Source: UBA4644 sp034933145
GTDB lineage: Bacteria > Bacillota > Clostridia > Oscillospirales > Butyricicoccaceae
Direction: 5' to 3'
DNA: 9,802 bases
Assembly (NCBI GenBank): GCA_034933145.1
Contig: JAYFOA010000040.1
Coordinates: 1-9,802 of the forward strand
Shown here: positions 1 to 6,773 of the stretch, in pieces
Layout: each line of letters starts with the position of its first letter
Numbering within the stretch: the first letter of the stretch is position 1
Translations under genes and position numbers: made by a program
The notes under the pieces: model-generated
Seen by the model: the letters and a program-made list of their open reading frames with translations, nothing else
What the model was told of the DNA's origin: nothing
Databases searched by the model: none

Positions 1-423
1 GATATGATCGATCTTTGTATAATCCTGATAGATGGCCATCAGGCGTGTAATGCGTCCCTCAGCCAGCATTTCGACCAAAATATCTGCGTCGGATACACCC
101 CACTGGGGCAGACTGGTAATGATATTGCTTACCATAATCGCCACCGGACGACGGTTCAGCGCTTCATCCGAAATGCCGTCGGAAAGGCCAGTCAGCGGAT
201 TGACGCCGCTCTCTGACGGAGTAGTTCCTTCGGCCACAGGATCGGGCATTTCAGATGTCGGTTCTCCACCCGGAAGATCAGGGGTAGGAAGCGCCGGGTC
301 GGATGTTTCTGTGTCTGGGGGATCCTTGGCCTCCACCGGCGTTTTGCCGCACCCGGCCAAAGACAGCATCAGGCAGAGCAGCAGCAGGCAACAGAGAAGG
401 CGGCGTGCGGAAAAAGAACTCAT
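1..423 (-). CDS. DUF3048 (YerB-type) lipoprotein, C-terminus beyond the window
   Basis: The frame opens with ATG at 423 and stays open to base 1 (141 codons), so the 3' part lies outside the window. The N terminus (MSSFSARR, then a Leu/Cys-rich hydrophobic core) ends in a lipobox, LAGC, with Cys25 as the expected lipidation site, so the protein should sit on the outer face of the membrane. Residues about 27-73 are an acidic, Pro/Thr-rich linker. From about residue 74 the sequence NPLTGLSDGISDEALNRRPV, followed by AIMVSN and later SDADILVEMLAEGRITR, is typical of the DUF3048 N-terminal domain found in B. subtilis YerB. The molecular function of the family is unknown to me. The ribosome binding site GGAGGTG lies 3 nt before the ATG. 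The start is 14 nt after the stop of the upstream DUF4364 gene, so the two are probably co-transcribed. Confidence 0.9.
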   Translation of the reverse strand, partial: MSSFSARRLLCCLLLLCLMLSLAGCGKTPVEAKDPPDTETSDPALPTPDLPGGEPTSEMPDPVAEGTTPSESGVNPLTGLSDGISDEALNRRPVAIMVSNIITSLPQWGVSDADILVEMLAEGRITRLMAIYQDYTKIDHI

Positions 424-437
424 AAGCACCTCCGCAA

Positions 438-983
438 TTATTCGACGCTTCCGGCGGAGCCGGACAGCAGAGCCAGTATCTCCTTATAGATCGATTCGGC
501 GTTGCGGCGAAAATGGTCTTCAAGCAGCTCACATTGGCGACGGGTAAGAGCCTGAAGCTCTACTCGCAGCTGATCCTCGCTGCCGTCACAGACCCGCAAT
601 TCAACAGTAAAGCTCCCGTCCGGGCGCTGGGTGTGCATAGTTTTAATAGAAGCGTTCCGCCGGATCATCAGCAGGACCCGCAGAGCGGCCTTTTCCGCAC
701 GGTCACGGACGCTGGCAGGCAGCTCCCTTTCCATGGGGTCCAGCACTTCGGCCCCCTTAGGCGTCAGGATGTATTTTTCCTGTCCCGGGTCGCCGACCGC
801 AGCCACCAGCTTGTTTTCCAGTAACTTTTGAAAGGCGGTGGAAAATTCAAAATAGCCAAAGGCGTCGTCGATCATCACCACGTCCAGAAGGTCGCCTTCC
901 GGGATGGCGACCGGGAAAAAGCGCAAAGCATATAAAATTAAATATTGAATATCGCGCTCTTCGCGGATAAAACCGTGCCGCAT
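438..983 (-). CDS. DUF4364 family protein, winged-helix-like
   Basis: This 181-residue protein has the length and sequence style of the DUF4364 family of Clostridia. Residues about 10-85 look like a winged-helix fold: a helix at DIQYLILYAL, a helix around FSTAFQKLLENKLV, and a strand/turn at EKYILTPKGAEVL, a pattern shared with PadR/MarR-like DNA-binding domains. The C-terminal half (about 95-172) has a helix, beta strands and a final charged helix (LTRRQCELLEDHFRRNAESI) that could mediate dimerisation. I chose the ATG at 983 because AGAGGTG sits 4 nt upstream of it; the earlier in-frame ATG at 1004 adds seven residues (MECKRCV) that include that ribosome binding site. The gene is first in an operon with the lipoprotein that follows. 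A DNA-binding role is inferred from the fold pattern, not shown. Confidence 0.85.
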   Translation of the reverse strand: MRHGFIREERDIQYLILYALRFFPVAIPEGDLLDVVMIDDAFGYFEFSTAFQKLLENKLVAAVGDPGQEKYILTPKGAEVLDPMERELPASVRDRAEKAALRVLLMIRRNASIKTMHTQRPDGSFTVELRVCDGSEDQLRVELQALTRRQCELLEDHFRRNAESIYKEILALLSGSAGSVE

Positions 984-1013
984 AACACACCTCTTGCATT
1001 CCATATTATCAAA

Positions 1014-1042
1014 AGCATACCATATTTATTTTGGAAATTCAA
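1014..1042 (-). promoter_or_regulatory. Candidate sigma-A promoter for the DUF4364-DUF3048 operon
   Basis: Read on the minus strand, TTGAAT (1037-1042) is followed by a 17-nt spacer and TATGCT (1014-1019). A TGG just upstream of the -10 gives an extended -10 (TGnTATGCT). Each box matches the consensus at four of six positions. Transcription would start near 1007, giving a leader of about 24 nt to the ATG at 983. Confidence 0.5.
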
Positions 1043-1052
1043 TTTTTCTGGG

Positions 1053-1081
1053 TTGCAAATACCTACGTGATTTGACAGAAT
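1053..1081 (+). promoter_or_regulatory. Candidate sigma-A promoter for mtnA
   Basis: TTGCAA (1053-1058), a 17-nt spacer and CAGAAT (1076-1081) form a moderate match (four of six in each box). Transcription would start near 1088, at the edge of the ribosome binding site, so the leader would be only about 12 nt and leaves no room for a riboswitch after that start. The promoter lies beside the divergent DUF4364 promoter but does not overlap it. Confidence 0.35.
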
Positions 1082-1099
1082 AGAAGCGAGGTGAGGTTT

Positions 1100-2146
1100 A
1101 TGCTTCCACAGCCTAATCGTCTGGATGATGAAAACGACGCGCTGGTCATACTGGACCAGTCCCTTTTGCCCGGCCGCGTGGAATGCCGTATGCTGCGTAC
1201 AACTGAAGAAATCTGGGAGGCAATCCGATCTCTCCGGGTACGCGGCGCTCCGGCCATCGGCGTTGCGGCGGCCTATGGCGCCTATCTGGGCGCGAAACAT
1301 CTTGCCGCGTCGGATCCCGATAGCTTTTATGCCGACTTTCGTGCTGTCTGTGAAAAACTGGCTACCGCACGGCCAACAGCGGTCAACCTATTTTGGGCGC
1401 TGTCACGGATGGACGCGCGGGCCAAAATCTGCGCCGTACTGCCGCAGCAGGCAAGGCTCGCTGCGCTTCGGGAGGAGGCAAAAGTCATCCACCGGGAGGA
1501 TATTGAGCAGAATCGACGGATCGGTGAACTGGGACTGTCGCTGCTGCACAAAGGGGACGGGCTATTGACTCACTGCAATGCCGGACCCATTGCCACCTCC
1601 TGCTATGGGACGGCGCTGGCGCCCATTCTTCTTGGGCAGGAACGCGGCTATACCTTCCGCGTGTTTGCCGATGAGACACGCCCATTGCTGCAGGGGGCAC
1701 GGCTTACCTCTCTGGAACTGATGGAGGCCGGTGTGGACGTGACGCTGATCTGTGACAATATGGCCTCGCTTGTGATGAAAAATGGGTGGGTGCAGGCATG
1801 TCTGGTAGGCTGCGATCGTGTGGCTGCCAATGGGGATACCGCCAATAAGATTGGCACGTCCGGCGTGGCGGTACTGGCAAAGCATTACGGAATTCCATTT
1901 TATGTCCTCGGCCCGACTACCACGCTGGACCTTGAGACGCCCGACGAGGCGCAGATCCCCATCGAACAACGGGCCGGCGCGGAGATTACCGACCTCTGGT
2001 ATGCTCATCCCATGGCCCCTGCGGGCGTAAAGACCTACAACCCTGCTTTTGATGTAACAGAGCATGCGCTGATCACCGCTATTATCACTGAGCGCGGTAT
2101 TGCGTACCCGCCGTATACGGAGAGCCTGCGGGCTCTGATGGGATAA
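1100..2146 (+). CDS. mtnA: S-methyl-5-thioribose-1-phosphate isomerase
   Basis: The 348-residue product matches the full length of MtnA, the cytoplasmic enzyme that converts 5-methylthioribose-1-phosphate to 5-methylthioribulose-1-phosphate in methionine salvage. Visible signatures are RVRGAPAIG (about 47-55), THCNAGPIAT with Cys159, ADETRPLLQGARLT, and GCDRVAANGDTANKIGT with Asp239. The Cys and Asp sit one residue from the positions known as catalytic in the B. subtilis enzyme (Cys160, Asp240), so the protein should be active. I chose ATG 1100 over the in-frame GTG at 1091 because GAGGTGAGG at 1088-1096 is a good ribosome binding site for the former and overlaps the latter. The fold is shared with eIF2B-like proteins and ribose-1,5-bisphosphate isomerase, but the motifs favour MtnA. 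No other methionine-salvage gene is in the window. A related role in 5-deoxyribose disposal (the DHAP shunt) is also possible. Confidence 0.95.
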   Translation: MLPQPNRLDDENDALVILDQSLLPGRVECRMLRTTEEIWEAIRSLRVRGAPAIGVAAAYGAYLGAKHLAASDPDSFYADFRAVCEKLATARPTAVNLFWALSRMDARAKICAVLPQQARLAALREEAKVIHREDIEQNRRIGELGLSLLHKGDGLLTHCNAGPIATSCYGTALAPILLGQERGYTFRVFADETRPLLQGARLTSLELMEAGVDVTLICDNMASLVMKNGWVQACLVGCDRVAANGDTANKIGTSGVAVLAKHYGIPFYVLGPTTTLDLETPDEAQIPIEQRAGAEITDLWYAHPMAPAGVKTYNPAFDVTEHALITAIITERGIAYPPYTESLRALMG

Positions 2147-2152
2147 TATTGC

Positions 2153-2189
2153 CGCCGCCTTGCGCATATGATGTACGGACAAGGCGGTG
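2153..2189 (+). promoter_or_regulatory. Hairpin covering the ribosome binding site of the DUF3298 gene
   Basis: CGCCGCCTTG (2153-2162) pairs with CAAGGCGGTG (2180-2189): ten base pairs including one G-T, with a 17-nt loop. The right arm contains AAGGCGG, the likely ribosome binding site for the ATG at 2195. There is no T-tract after the stem, so it is not a standard terminator. The arrangement suggests control of translation or coupling to ribosomes finishing mtnA, whose stop codon is only 6 nt before the stem. This is inference from pairing alone. Confidence 0.45.
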
Positions 2190-2194
2190 ATGGA

Positions 2195-2860
2195 ATGGTT
2201 CGGAACTGGATACCGGAGCTGGCGGCTGAGACGCTGAGCGGCTTTTTTGGGGAGCCGGCCCTGCTGCGGTATGAGATCCAATACCCACGCATCTTATCGC
2301 TGCTTCCGGCTGCGCAGCGGATCAACAACTTTTGCACAATGCGGGCAAGTGCGTTGGAGCGACTTGCCTGTACCTCGGCGCTGGCAGAAGCTCAGCGCCA
2401 GAAAAGCATGATGGGCGAGAGCTTTTTTCCATTGGAAGTCACGGCCTCTTTCCAGATCATGCGCTGCGGTGGGGGGCTGCTTTCCGGATTTGCAGACGGC
2501 TGCAGGCAGATGGGCGCGCGGGGTACACGGCTGACGCGGCTCAGCCGGACCTTTGATCTCGGCACCGGGCATGAGCTTCCTTTGGCGGGACTGTTCCATC
2601 CCGGATCCCTCTGGCGGTCCTGTGTGCTTGCTGCACTGGAAAAGGAGATAGCAGTACGGGAGGCTGCGGAACCGGGGTCATATTACCGGAATGCTGCTGA
2701 CATTTGTCGCCGGCGGCTTTCTCTCCATGGTTATTATCTGGCGGATGATGGCCTGGCAATCTGGTATCCGCAGGAATGCATTGCCCCAGGCAACACGGGT
2801 ATCCCAACGTTTTTAATTCGCTATGAACACATAAAATCCATGCTGCAAAGAGAATTGTAA
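2195..2860 (+). CDS. DUF3298 domain protein lacking an export signal
   Basis: The 221-residue product resembles the PdaC/RsiV-like DUF4163-DUF3298 arrangement. The N-terminal part has LRYEIQYPRI and then QRINNF (about 24-46). The C-terminal part has TFDLGTGHELPLAGLF (119-134), matching the usual 'DL.TG..l.L.dLF' stretch, and YYLADDGLAIWY followed by IAPGNTGIPTFLIRY (180-210), the family's most typical segment. Family members are usually anchored or secreted. This one has no signal peptide or transmembrane helix with either possible start, so it appears cytoplasmic. I prefer ATG 2195 because AAGGCGG lies 7 nt upstream; the ATG pair at 2168/2171 has no purine-rich site and lies in a hairpin loop. 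The gene follows mtnA by 48 nt and is probably transcribed with it. The function is unknown; a ligand- or peptidoglycan-related role is only suggested by the family. Confidence 0.8.
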   Translation: MVRNWIPELAAETLSGFFGEPALLRYEIQYPRILSLLPAAQRINNFCTMRASALERLACTSALAEAQRQKSMMGESFFPLEVTASFQIMRCGGGLLSGFADGCRQMGARGTRLTRLSRTFDLGTGHELPLAGLFHPGSLWRSCVLAALEKEIAVREAAEPGSYYRNAADICRRRLSLHGYYLADDGLAIWYPQECIAPGNTGIPTFLIRYEHIKSMLQREL

Positions 2861-2903
2861 AGCTATACTGCAAAAAACGACCAAACCTCGAATGTACCGT
2901 ATG

Positions 2904-2940
2904 AAAAAGACCGGGTGCCATATAAAGGCCCGGTCTTTTT
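2904..2940. terminator. Bidirectional rho-independent terminator
   Basis: AAAAAGACCGGG (2904-2915) and CCCGGTCTTTTT (2929-2940) form a 12-bp perfect stem with a 13-nt loop, within which CC/GG at 2918-2919 and 2927-2928 can extend the pairing. The A-tract on the left and T-tract on the right give a U-run on both strands. It lies between convergent units and can end both the mtnA-DUF3298 transcript and the ytvI-xth operon. The rest of 2861-3022 holds no gene that I can support. Confidence 0.9.
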
Positions 2941-3022
2941 ATCGGGAAAACAATCGTCTCTCAGAAAATCTAAGCACATCAGAAAAGAAGCGGTATTTAT
3001 GTGCTGCGGCAAAATGTACGGG

Positions 3023-3508
3023 TTAATACTCCACACCCTCATCTTCCTGCTCAAATCGGGCGCCATAGGTCTGGAAATTCTTTTTCATGACCTCCTGCAT
3101 CCGGCGGATGCGTCGCCGGCGTGCCGTGCCCCACAGCAAAACGGTGATTGCCGTAAGTGCGGCGCAAACTGCCCAAACCGAAATAGTATTCGTCTCCAGC
3201 CATTTAACAATCTGGCCAATATGAAAAACCCGCCAGTGGACGGCTTCTTCCTGTCCATTGTATGTATAGGTGATGGCGTTTTTTGTAGCCGCGTTCCGGT
3301 CGGTGATGATTCCGTCGCCAGCCATTGCTGATTCTACCGGCTGGCCGAAAGATGGCGTTGCATCCGTCAGGGGGTAGAAGCCGTAGCGAAACCAGCCGGG
3401 CGTCAGGCTGCGCGGTCCGGTAGCCAACCAGGCGGCAAGTGCCAGCAGCAGCGCCAGCAGAGCGGTAAGGAAAACCCATAGACCTGTGCGCCGTTTTTTT
3501 ATCTCCAT
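3023..3508 (-). CDS. Small membrane protein with two transmembrane helices, unrecognised
   Basis: I do not recognise this 161-residue protein. It begins MEIKKRRTGL and has a strongly hydrophobic helix at about 10-29, a polar stretch of roughly 75 residues (about 30-106, including WFRYGFYPL, GDGIITDRNAATKN and YTYNGQEEAVHW), a second helix at about 107-127, and a basic then acidic tail (ARRRRIRRMQEVMKKN, ending EQEDEGVEY). The positive charges before helix 1 and after helix 2 place both ends in the cytoplasm and the middle domain outside. I chose ATG 3508 because AGGAGG lies 6 nt before it; the frame is open to 3556, but that extension only runs back into the xth coding region. The xth stop codon (3519-3521) touches this ribosome binding site, with a 10-nt gap between genes, so translation is likely coupled. 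It is the last gene of the ytvI-xth unit. Confidence 0.75.
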   Translation of the reverse strand: MEIKKRRTGLWVFLTALLALLLALAAWLATGPRSLTPGWFRYGFYPLTDATPSFGQPVESAMAGDGIITDRNAATKNAITYTYNGQEEAVHWRVFHIGQIVKWLETNTISVWAVCAALTAITVLLWGTARRRRIRRMQEVMKKNFQTYGARFEQEDEGVEY

Positions 3509-3518
3509 ATGTATCCTC

Positions 3519-4274
3519 CTACAGATCCAGATCCAGCAGAACGGGACAGTGATCACTGCCCATAATTTCCGGAAGGATGGTCGCCGAGGTGATGCGGTCT
3601 TTCAGCCGTTCGGATACCAGAAAATAGTCGATACGCCATCCGGCATTATTTTCACGGGCGTGGAACATATAGGACCACCAGGTATAGCGGCCAGGGACAT
3701 CCCCGTTTATGTGTCGAAAACTGTCAACAAAGCCGCAATCCAGAAGTTGGGAGAGCTTGTCCCGTTCTTCGTTGGTAAAACCGGCGTTGCCCCGGTTGGA
3801 GCCGGGGTTTTTCAGATCGATCTCCCGGTGCGCAACATTGAGATCGCCGCAGATAACCACCGGCTTTCGCTGATCCAGCGCACAGACCCAATCACGAAAA
3901 TCATCTTCCCATTCCATTCGATAGGGGAGCCGGGTCAGGCCCCGCTGGGCATTAGGTGTATAGACATTGACAAGCTGGAACGCCTCATATTCACACAGAA
4001 TGATCCGCCCTTCGTGGTCGTGCATATCAAAGTCCATACCGTAGGAGGCTGACAGCGGCTCTGACTTTGAGAATACTGCTGTGCCGGAATACCCCTTTTT
4101 ATCGGCGCTGTTCCAGTACTGGCGGTAGCCGTGCATATCCAGGACAAGCTGCCCGGGCTGGAGCTTGGTTTCCTGCAGGCAGAACATATCGGCATGTATC
4201 TCGTAGAAAAAATCCATAAAGCCTTTTCCAAGGCAGGCACGAAGGCCGTTGACATTCCAGGAAATGAGCCGCAT
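3519..4274 (-). CDS. xth: Exodeoxyribonuclease III / AP endonuclease
   Basis: This is a complete 251-residue member of the ExoIII family, which cuts the backbone at abasic sites and removes nucleotides from 3' ends in base excision repair. Active-site elements are all visible: WNVNG with Asn7, LQETK with Glu35 (metal binding), VYTPN with Tyr105, GDLNVAH with Asp144 and Asn146, RIDYFLV with Asp216, and the final GSDHCP with Asp241 and His242. These correspond to the E. coli set Glu34, Tyr109, Asp151, Asn153, Asp229, Asp258 and His259. I chose ATG 4274 because GGAGGT lies 7 nt before it and the protein starts MRLISWN as the family does; the longer frame to 4307 adds only residues read from the end of ytvI. 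The gene begins 5 nt after the ytvI stop, which lies inside the ribosome binding region. Confidence 0.96.
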   Translation of the reverse strand: MRLISWNVNGLRACLGKGFMDFFYEIHADMFCLQETKLQPGQLVLDMHGYRQYWNSADKKGYSGTAVFSKSEPLSASYGMDFDMHDHEGRIILCEYEAFQLVNVYTPNAQRGLTRLPYRMEWEDDFRDWVCALDQRKPVVICGDLNVAHREIDLKNPGSNRGNAGFTNEERDKLSQLLDCGFVDSFRHINGDVPGRYTWWSYMFHARENNAGWRIDYFLVSERLKDRITSATILPEIMGSDHCPVLLDLDL

Positions 4275-4279
4275 ATGGG

Positions 4280-5353
4280 TTACCTCCAAAGCTTGATATA
4301 TCCCCATTCCCGTAGCTTAATCAGGCACAGTACTGTGACCGGCAGCAGGAACAGGCCCATAAACCCCGCTGTTCGGAATCCGAAATATAGGCACAGCAGG
4401 GTAACAAAAGGATGCAGGCCGAGTTGGCCGCCGACAATGCGGGGCTCAATCGCATTACGGACCATGAGTACGGCAGCGTAGATTAAAAGCAAGCCGATGG
4501 CATGGCGGAATGAGGCGGTCAGCAGATCGTAAAGCGCCCAGGGGATCAGCACAGTCCCTACGCCGAGAATCGGCAGCGCATCGATCACGGCGATGCAGAC
4601 GGCCAGAAGAAGGACATAGGGCTGGTGGATAATCAGAAATCCCAGAGACAGCACACAAAAGGTGATGCAGATCAGGATAAGCTGAGCCTTGCACCATTTC
4701 CAGACCGAGCCGAAAAGAAAATCTTTAAGCTGTTTTCCGGCGGCGAAGGTGCCGGCGCCAACCTGACGCTGAAGAAATGCGACGACCTCTGTCCGCTGGG
4801 CAGTGAGGAAGTAGGTGGACATGATCACAAAGACGACGGTTATGATTGCCATCGGCAGGGACGATGCTGCACCCCATAGGGAGGTGGCGACGGCACTGAC
4901 GTCAATCTGCGGCAGCTTGATATTCTGGAGCCAGCTTTCCAAAGAGAGCGCATTCGTCCCCTGAAGCCAGGCCGGGAGTTTCTGCAGTATCGTATCCAAC
5001 CGGGATTGCAAGGCGTTCAGTTGATCGGCCAGAGAGGATAGGGAAGAGGGCAGGGAGTTAACAAAAGATACACCCTCTGAAATCAAGGCGCTGCCCAGCC
5101 ACCAGACGAGCAGGGCGGCCAGTGTGACGATCAGCAGTGTGAATATCCCCGATGCCAATTTCCGCGGCAAAATTTTTTTTCGGCTGAGAAAGTTAACTGG
5201 CCGTGCAATGATGCAGGACAGAAGGTAGGCAATGATCAGTGGCGCAAGCCAAGGCAAGGCATACCGGAAAACCAGGTATACCGCGATGCCGATGACGGCC
5301 AGATATAGAAGCTTTAAGAGAAAATCGATGTACTTATTGGGATGCAGCGTCAC
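4280..5353 (-). CDS. ytvI: Sporulation integral membrane protein YtvI (AI-2E/PerM family)
   Basis: This 357-residue protein has the AI-2E/PerM layout: two N-terminal helices (about 12-50), a third at about 67-90, a polar region of about 65 residues rich in Ser and Leu (SLPSSLSSLADQLNALQSRL), then helices from about 165 to the end. The conserved C-terminal block is present: IDALPILGVGTVLIPWALY (257-275), AIEPRIVGGQLGLHP (301-315) and a final hydrophobic pair. Length and this block fit YtvI of spore-formers, where a mother-cell sigma-E role has been reported; I cannot exclude a different AI-2E paralogue. The start is GTG at 5353, the first usable start, with the G-rich site GAGGGGGGG about 7 nt upstream; no in-frame ATG follows for more than 150 residues. 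It is the first gene of a three-gene unit with xth and a small membrane protein. Confidence 0.85.
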   Translation of the reverse strand: MTLHPNKYIDFLLKLLYLAVIGIAVYLVFRYALPWLAPLIIAYLLSCIIARPVNFLSRKKILPRKLASGIFTLLIVTLAALLVWWLGSALISEGVSFVNSLPSSLSSLADQLNALQSRLDTILQKLPAWLQGTNALSLESWLQNIKLPQIDVSAVATSLWGAASSLPMAIITVVFVIMSTYFLTAQRTEVVAFLQRQVGAGTFAAGKQLKDFLFGSVWKWCKAQLILICITFCVLSLGFLIIHQPYVLLLAVCIAVIDALPILGVGTVLIPWALYDLLTASFRHAIGLLLIYAAVLMVRNAIEPRIVGGQLGLHPFVTLLCLYFGFRTAGFMGLFLLPVTVLCLIKLREWGYIKLWR

Positions 5354-5384
5354 GCGTCCGCCCCCCCTCGGAATTCATAAATAT

Positions 5385-5414
5385 ATTATACACGATATGC
5401 CGACAAAAAAACAA
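5385..5414 (-). promoter_or_regulatory. Candidate promoter for the ytvI-xth operon
   Basis: On the minus strand a perfect TATAAT (5385-5390) is preceded by an 18-nt spacer and a weak -35, TTGTTT (5409-5414). Transcription would start near 5378, leaving a leader of about 25 nt to the GTG at 5353. A second, overlapping arrangement, GCATATC (5394-5400), 14 nt, TATGAATT (5372-5379), loosely resembles a sigma-E promoter, but its start would fall in the ribosome binding site. Confidence 0.45.
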
Positions 5415-5513
5415 TGGTTACTTTGAATGGGCCGTATTGGGCGGCACCGGGGTCGCATGTGCTCCATAGAATGGTACAAACTGCCCAGAAGGGCTTTGTT
5501 GTGGAGGGCTGTT

Positions 5514-6713
5514 ATGCGGATCGTGATGAAATTCGGCGGCTCGTCGCTGGCCACCGTTTCCAGAATTGACAATGCGGCGCGGCTGATTGCCGCCCGGTAC
5601 AGAGAGGGAGACCAGGTGGTGGCCGTGGTATCGGCACAGGGCGACTGCACGGATGAATTGATAGAGAAAGGAAAGGAGATCAGCGAGAAGCCGGAGGCAC
5701 GTGAATTGGACGTGCTGTTGGCAGCCGGCGAGCAAATTTCCATGGCGCTGGTGACCATGCGACTTTGGGATCTTGGCTGTCCTGCCGTTTCGCTGCTGGG
5801 CTGGCAAGCGGGTATCTGCACCGATGCCCGGCACGGCGCGGCACGGATTACCGGTGTGGACAGCCGGCGGATTCTAAAGGAGCTTTCGCAGGAAAAGATA
5901 GTTGTTGTCGCGGGATTTCAGGGGATCGGTCCGGACGGGGATGTGACGACCATCGGCCGCGGCGGGTCTGATACCACCGCTGTTTCTCTGGCGGCGGCGC
6001 TGAAGGCCGACCTTTGCCAGATCTATACAGATGTCAGCGGCATCTATTCCGCCGATCCGCGAGTGGTGGAGGAAGCCGTCCGGCATGAGGAAATTTCCTA
6101 TGACGAGATGATGGAAATGGCGACGCTGGGGGCGAAGGTGCTGCATAATCGCTCGGTGATTCTGGCAAAGAACTGTGGCGTTCCCTTAGAGGTGCGGAGC
6201 AGCTTTGCACCGGAGTATGGGACCCGGGTCGGCGGGGAACAGGGGATGGGTGCGGTATCGGGTATCACCTGCGACCGGGAGGTGGCAATGATGACACTGA
6301 CCGGTGTGGACGATGGGGCGGCTACTTGCCGCGTCTTTTCCATTCTGGCGAAAAGCGGGGTATCCATTGATGTTATTATTCGCTCTCCTGGCACGGTGGA
6401 GCGAAGAGGAGTCGTCAGCTTTTCGCTGGCAGAAAGCTGCGTAAGCACAGCAAAAGCAGCACTGGAGGAAAACCGGGCTGATCTTGGATATCATTTTCTG
6501 CTCATTGAACCGGAAATGGCAAAGATATCGGCAGTTGGCGCAGGGATGCAGGGAGACTGTGGGATCGCTGCCCGGATGTTGGAGGCGCTCCGATCCGGCG
6601 GAATGGAGCCACGTTATATTACTACAGGGGAAATAAGGATTTCGGTCATTATACCGAGAAGCGTGGCCACTGATGCGGTACGCCGTGTACATAAAGAATT
6701 TTTTTCTGAATAA
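5514..6713 (+). CDS. lysC: Aspartate kinase, monofunctional
   Basis: The 399-residue product phosphorylates L-aspartate with ATP, the first step toward lysine/diaminopimelate, threonine and methionine. The kinase domain shows KFGGSS (6-11), AAGEQ (70-74), GFQG (134-137), TIGRGGSDTTA (146-156) and YTDVSGIYSADPR (171-183), all diagnostic of the family. Two C-terminal ACT domains (about 255-330 and 336-399) would carry feedback control by lysine and/or threonine. Length fits the class with one kinase and paired ACT domains, with no homoserine dehydrogenase fusion. I chose ATG 5514 because GGAGGG lies 5 nt before it and the protein then starts MRIVMKFGG; the frame is open to an ATG at 5427, but that 29-residue extension has no family match. 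No other lysine-pathway gene is near. The 160-nt gap upstream shows no clear promoter and is too short and featureless for me to call a lysine riboswitch. Confidence 0.95.
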   Translation: MRIVMKFGGSSLATVSRIDNAARLIAARYREGDQVVAVVSAQGDCTDELIEKGKEISEKPEARELDVLLAAGEQISMALVTMRLWDLGCPAVSLLGWQAGICTDARHGAARITGVDSRRILKELSQEKIVVVAGFQGIGPDGDVTTIGRGGSDTTAVSLAAALKADLCQIYTDVSGIYSADPRVVEEAVRHEEISYDEMMEMATLGAKVLHNRSVILAKNCGVPLEVRSSFAPEYGTRVGGEQGMGAVSGITCDREVAMMTLTGVDDGAATCRVFSILAKSGVSIDVIIRSPGTVERRGVVSFSLAESCVSTAKAALEENRADLGYHFLLIEPEMAKISAVGAGMQGDCGIAARMLEALRSGGMEPRYITTGEIRISVIIPRSVATDAVRRVHKEFFSE

Positions 6714-6773
6714 ATGCTGGATAGATATTTAGCATTTTTAAACTGGCAGCGTAACAGAAAAAATGTTTTTTCA

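Noticed and set aside
1562..2281. 239-codon open frame on the minus strand inside mtnA
   Set aside because: It lies antisense to a clear MtnA reading frame, has no family motifs and no ribosome binding site; it is a by-product of GC-rich coding sequence.
2973..3005. Inverted repeat AGCACAT...ATGTGCT
   Set aside because: Only 7 bp with a 19-nt loop, no T-run; likely chance. The strong terminator at 2904-2940 already serves both flanking units.
5427..5513. N-terminal extension of aspartate kinase from ATG 5427
   Set aside because: The 29 extra residues have no family match and no ribosome binding site, while GGAGGG sits 5 nt before ATG 5514, where the protein begins MRIVMKFGG.
5354..5513. Lysine riboswitch upstream of aspartate kinase
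   Set aside because: The gap is only about 160 nt, part of it taken by the divergent ytvI promoter, and I see neither the multi-helix core nor a terminator/anti-terminator before the gene.
6186..6692. 168-codon minus-strand frame within lysC
   Set aside because: Antisense to the conserved ACT domains of aspartate kinase, with no recognisable motif.
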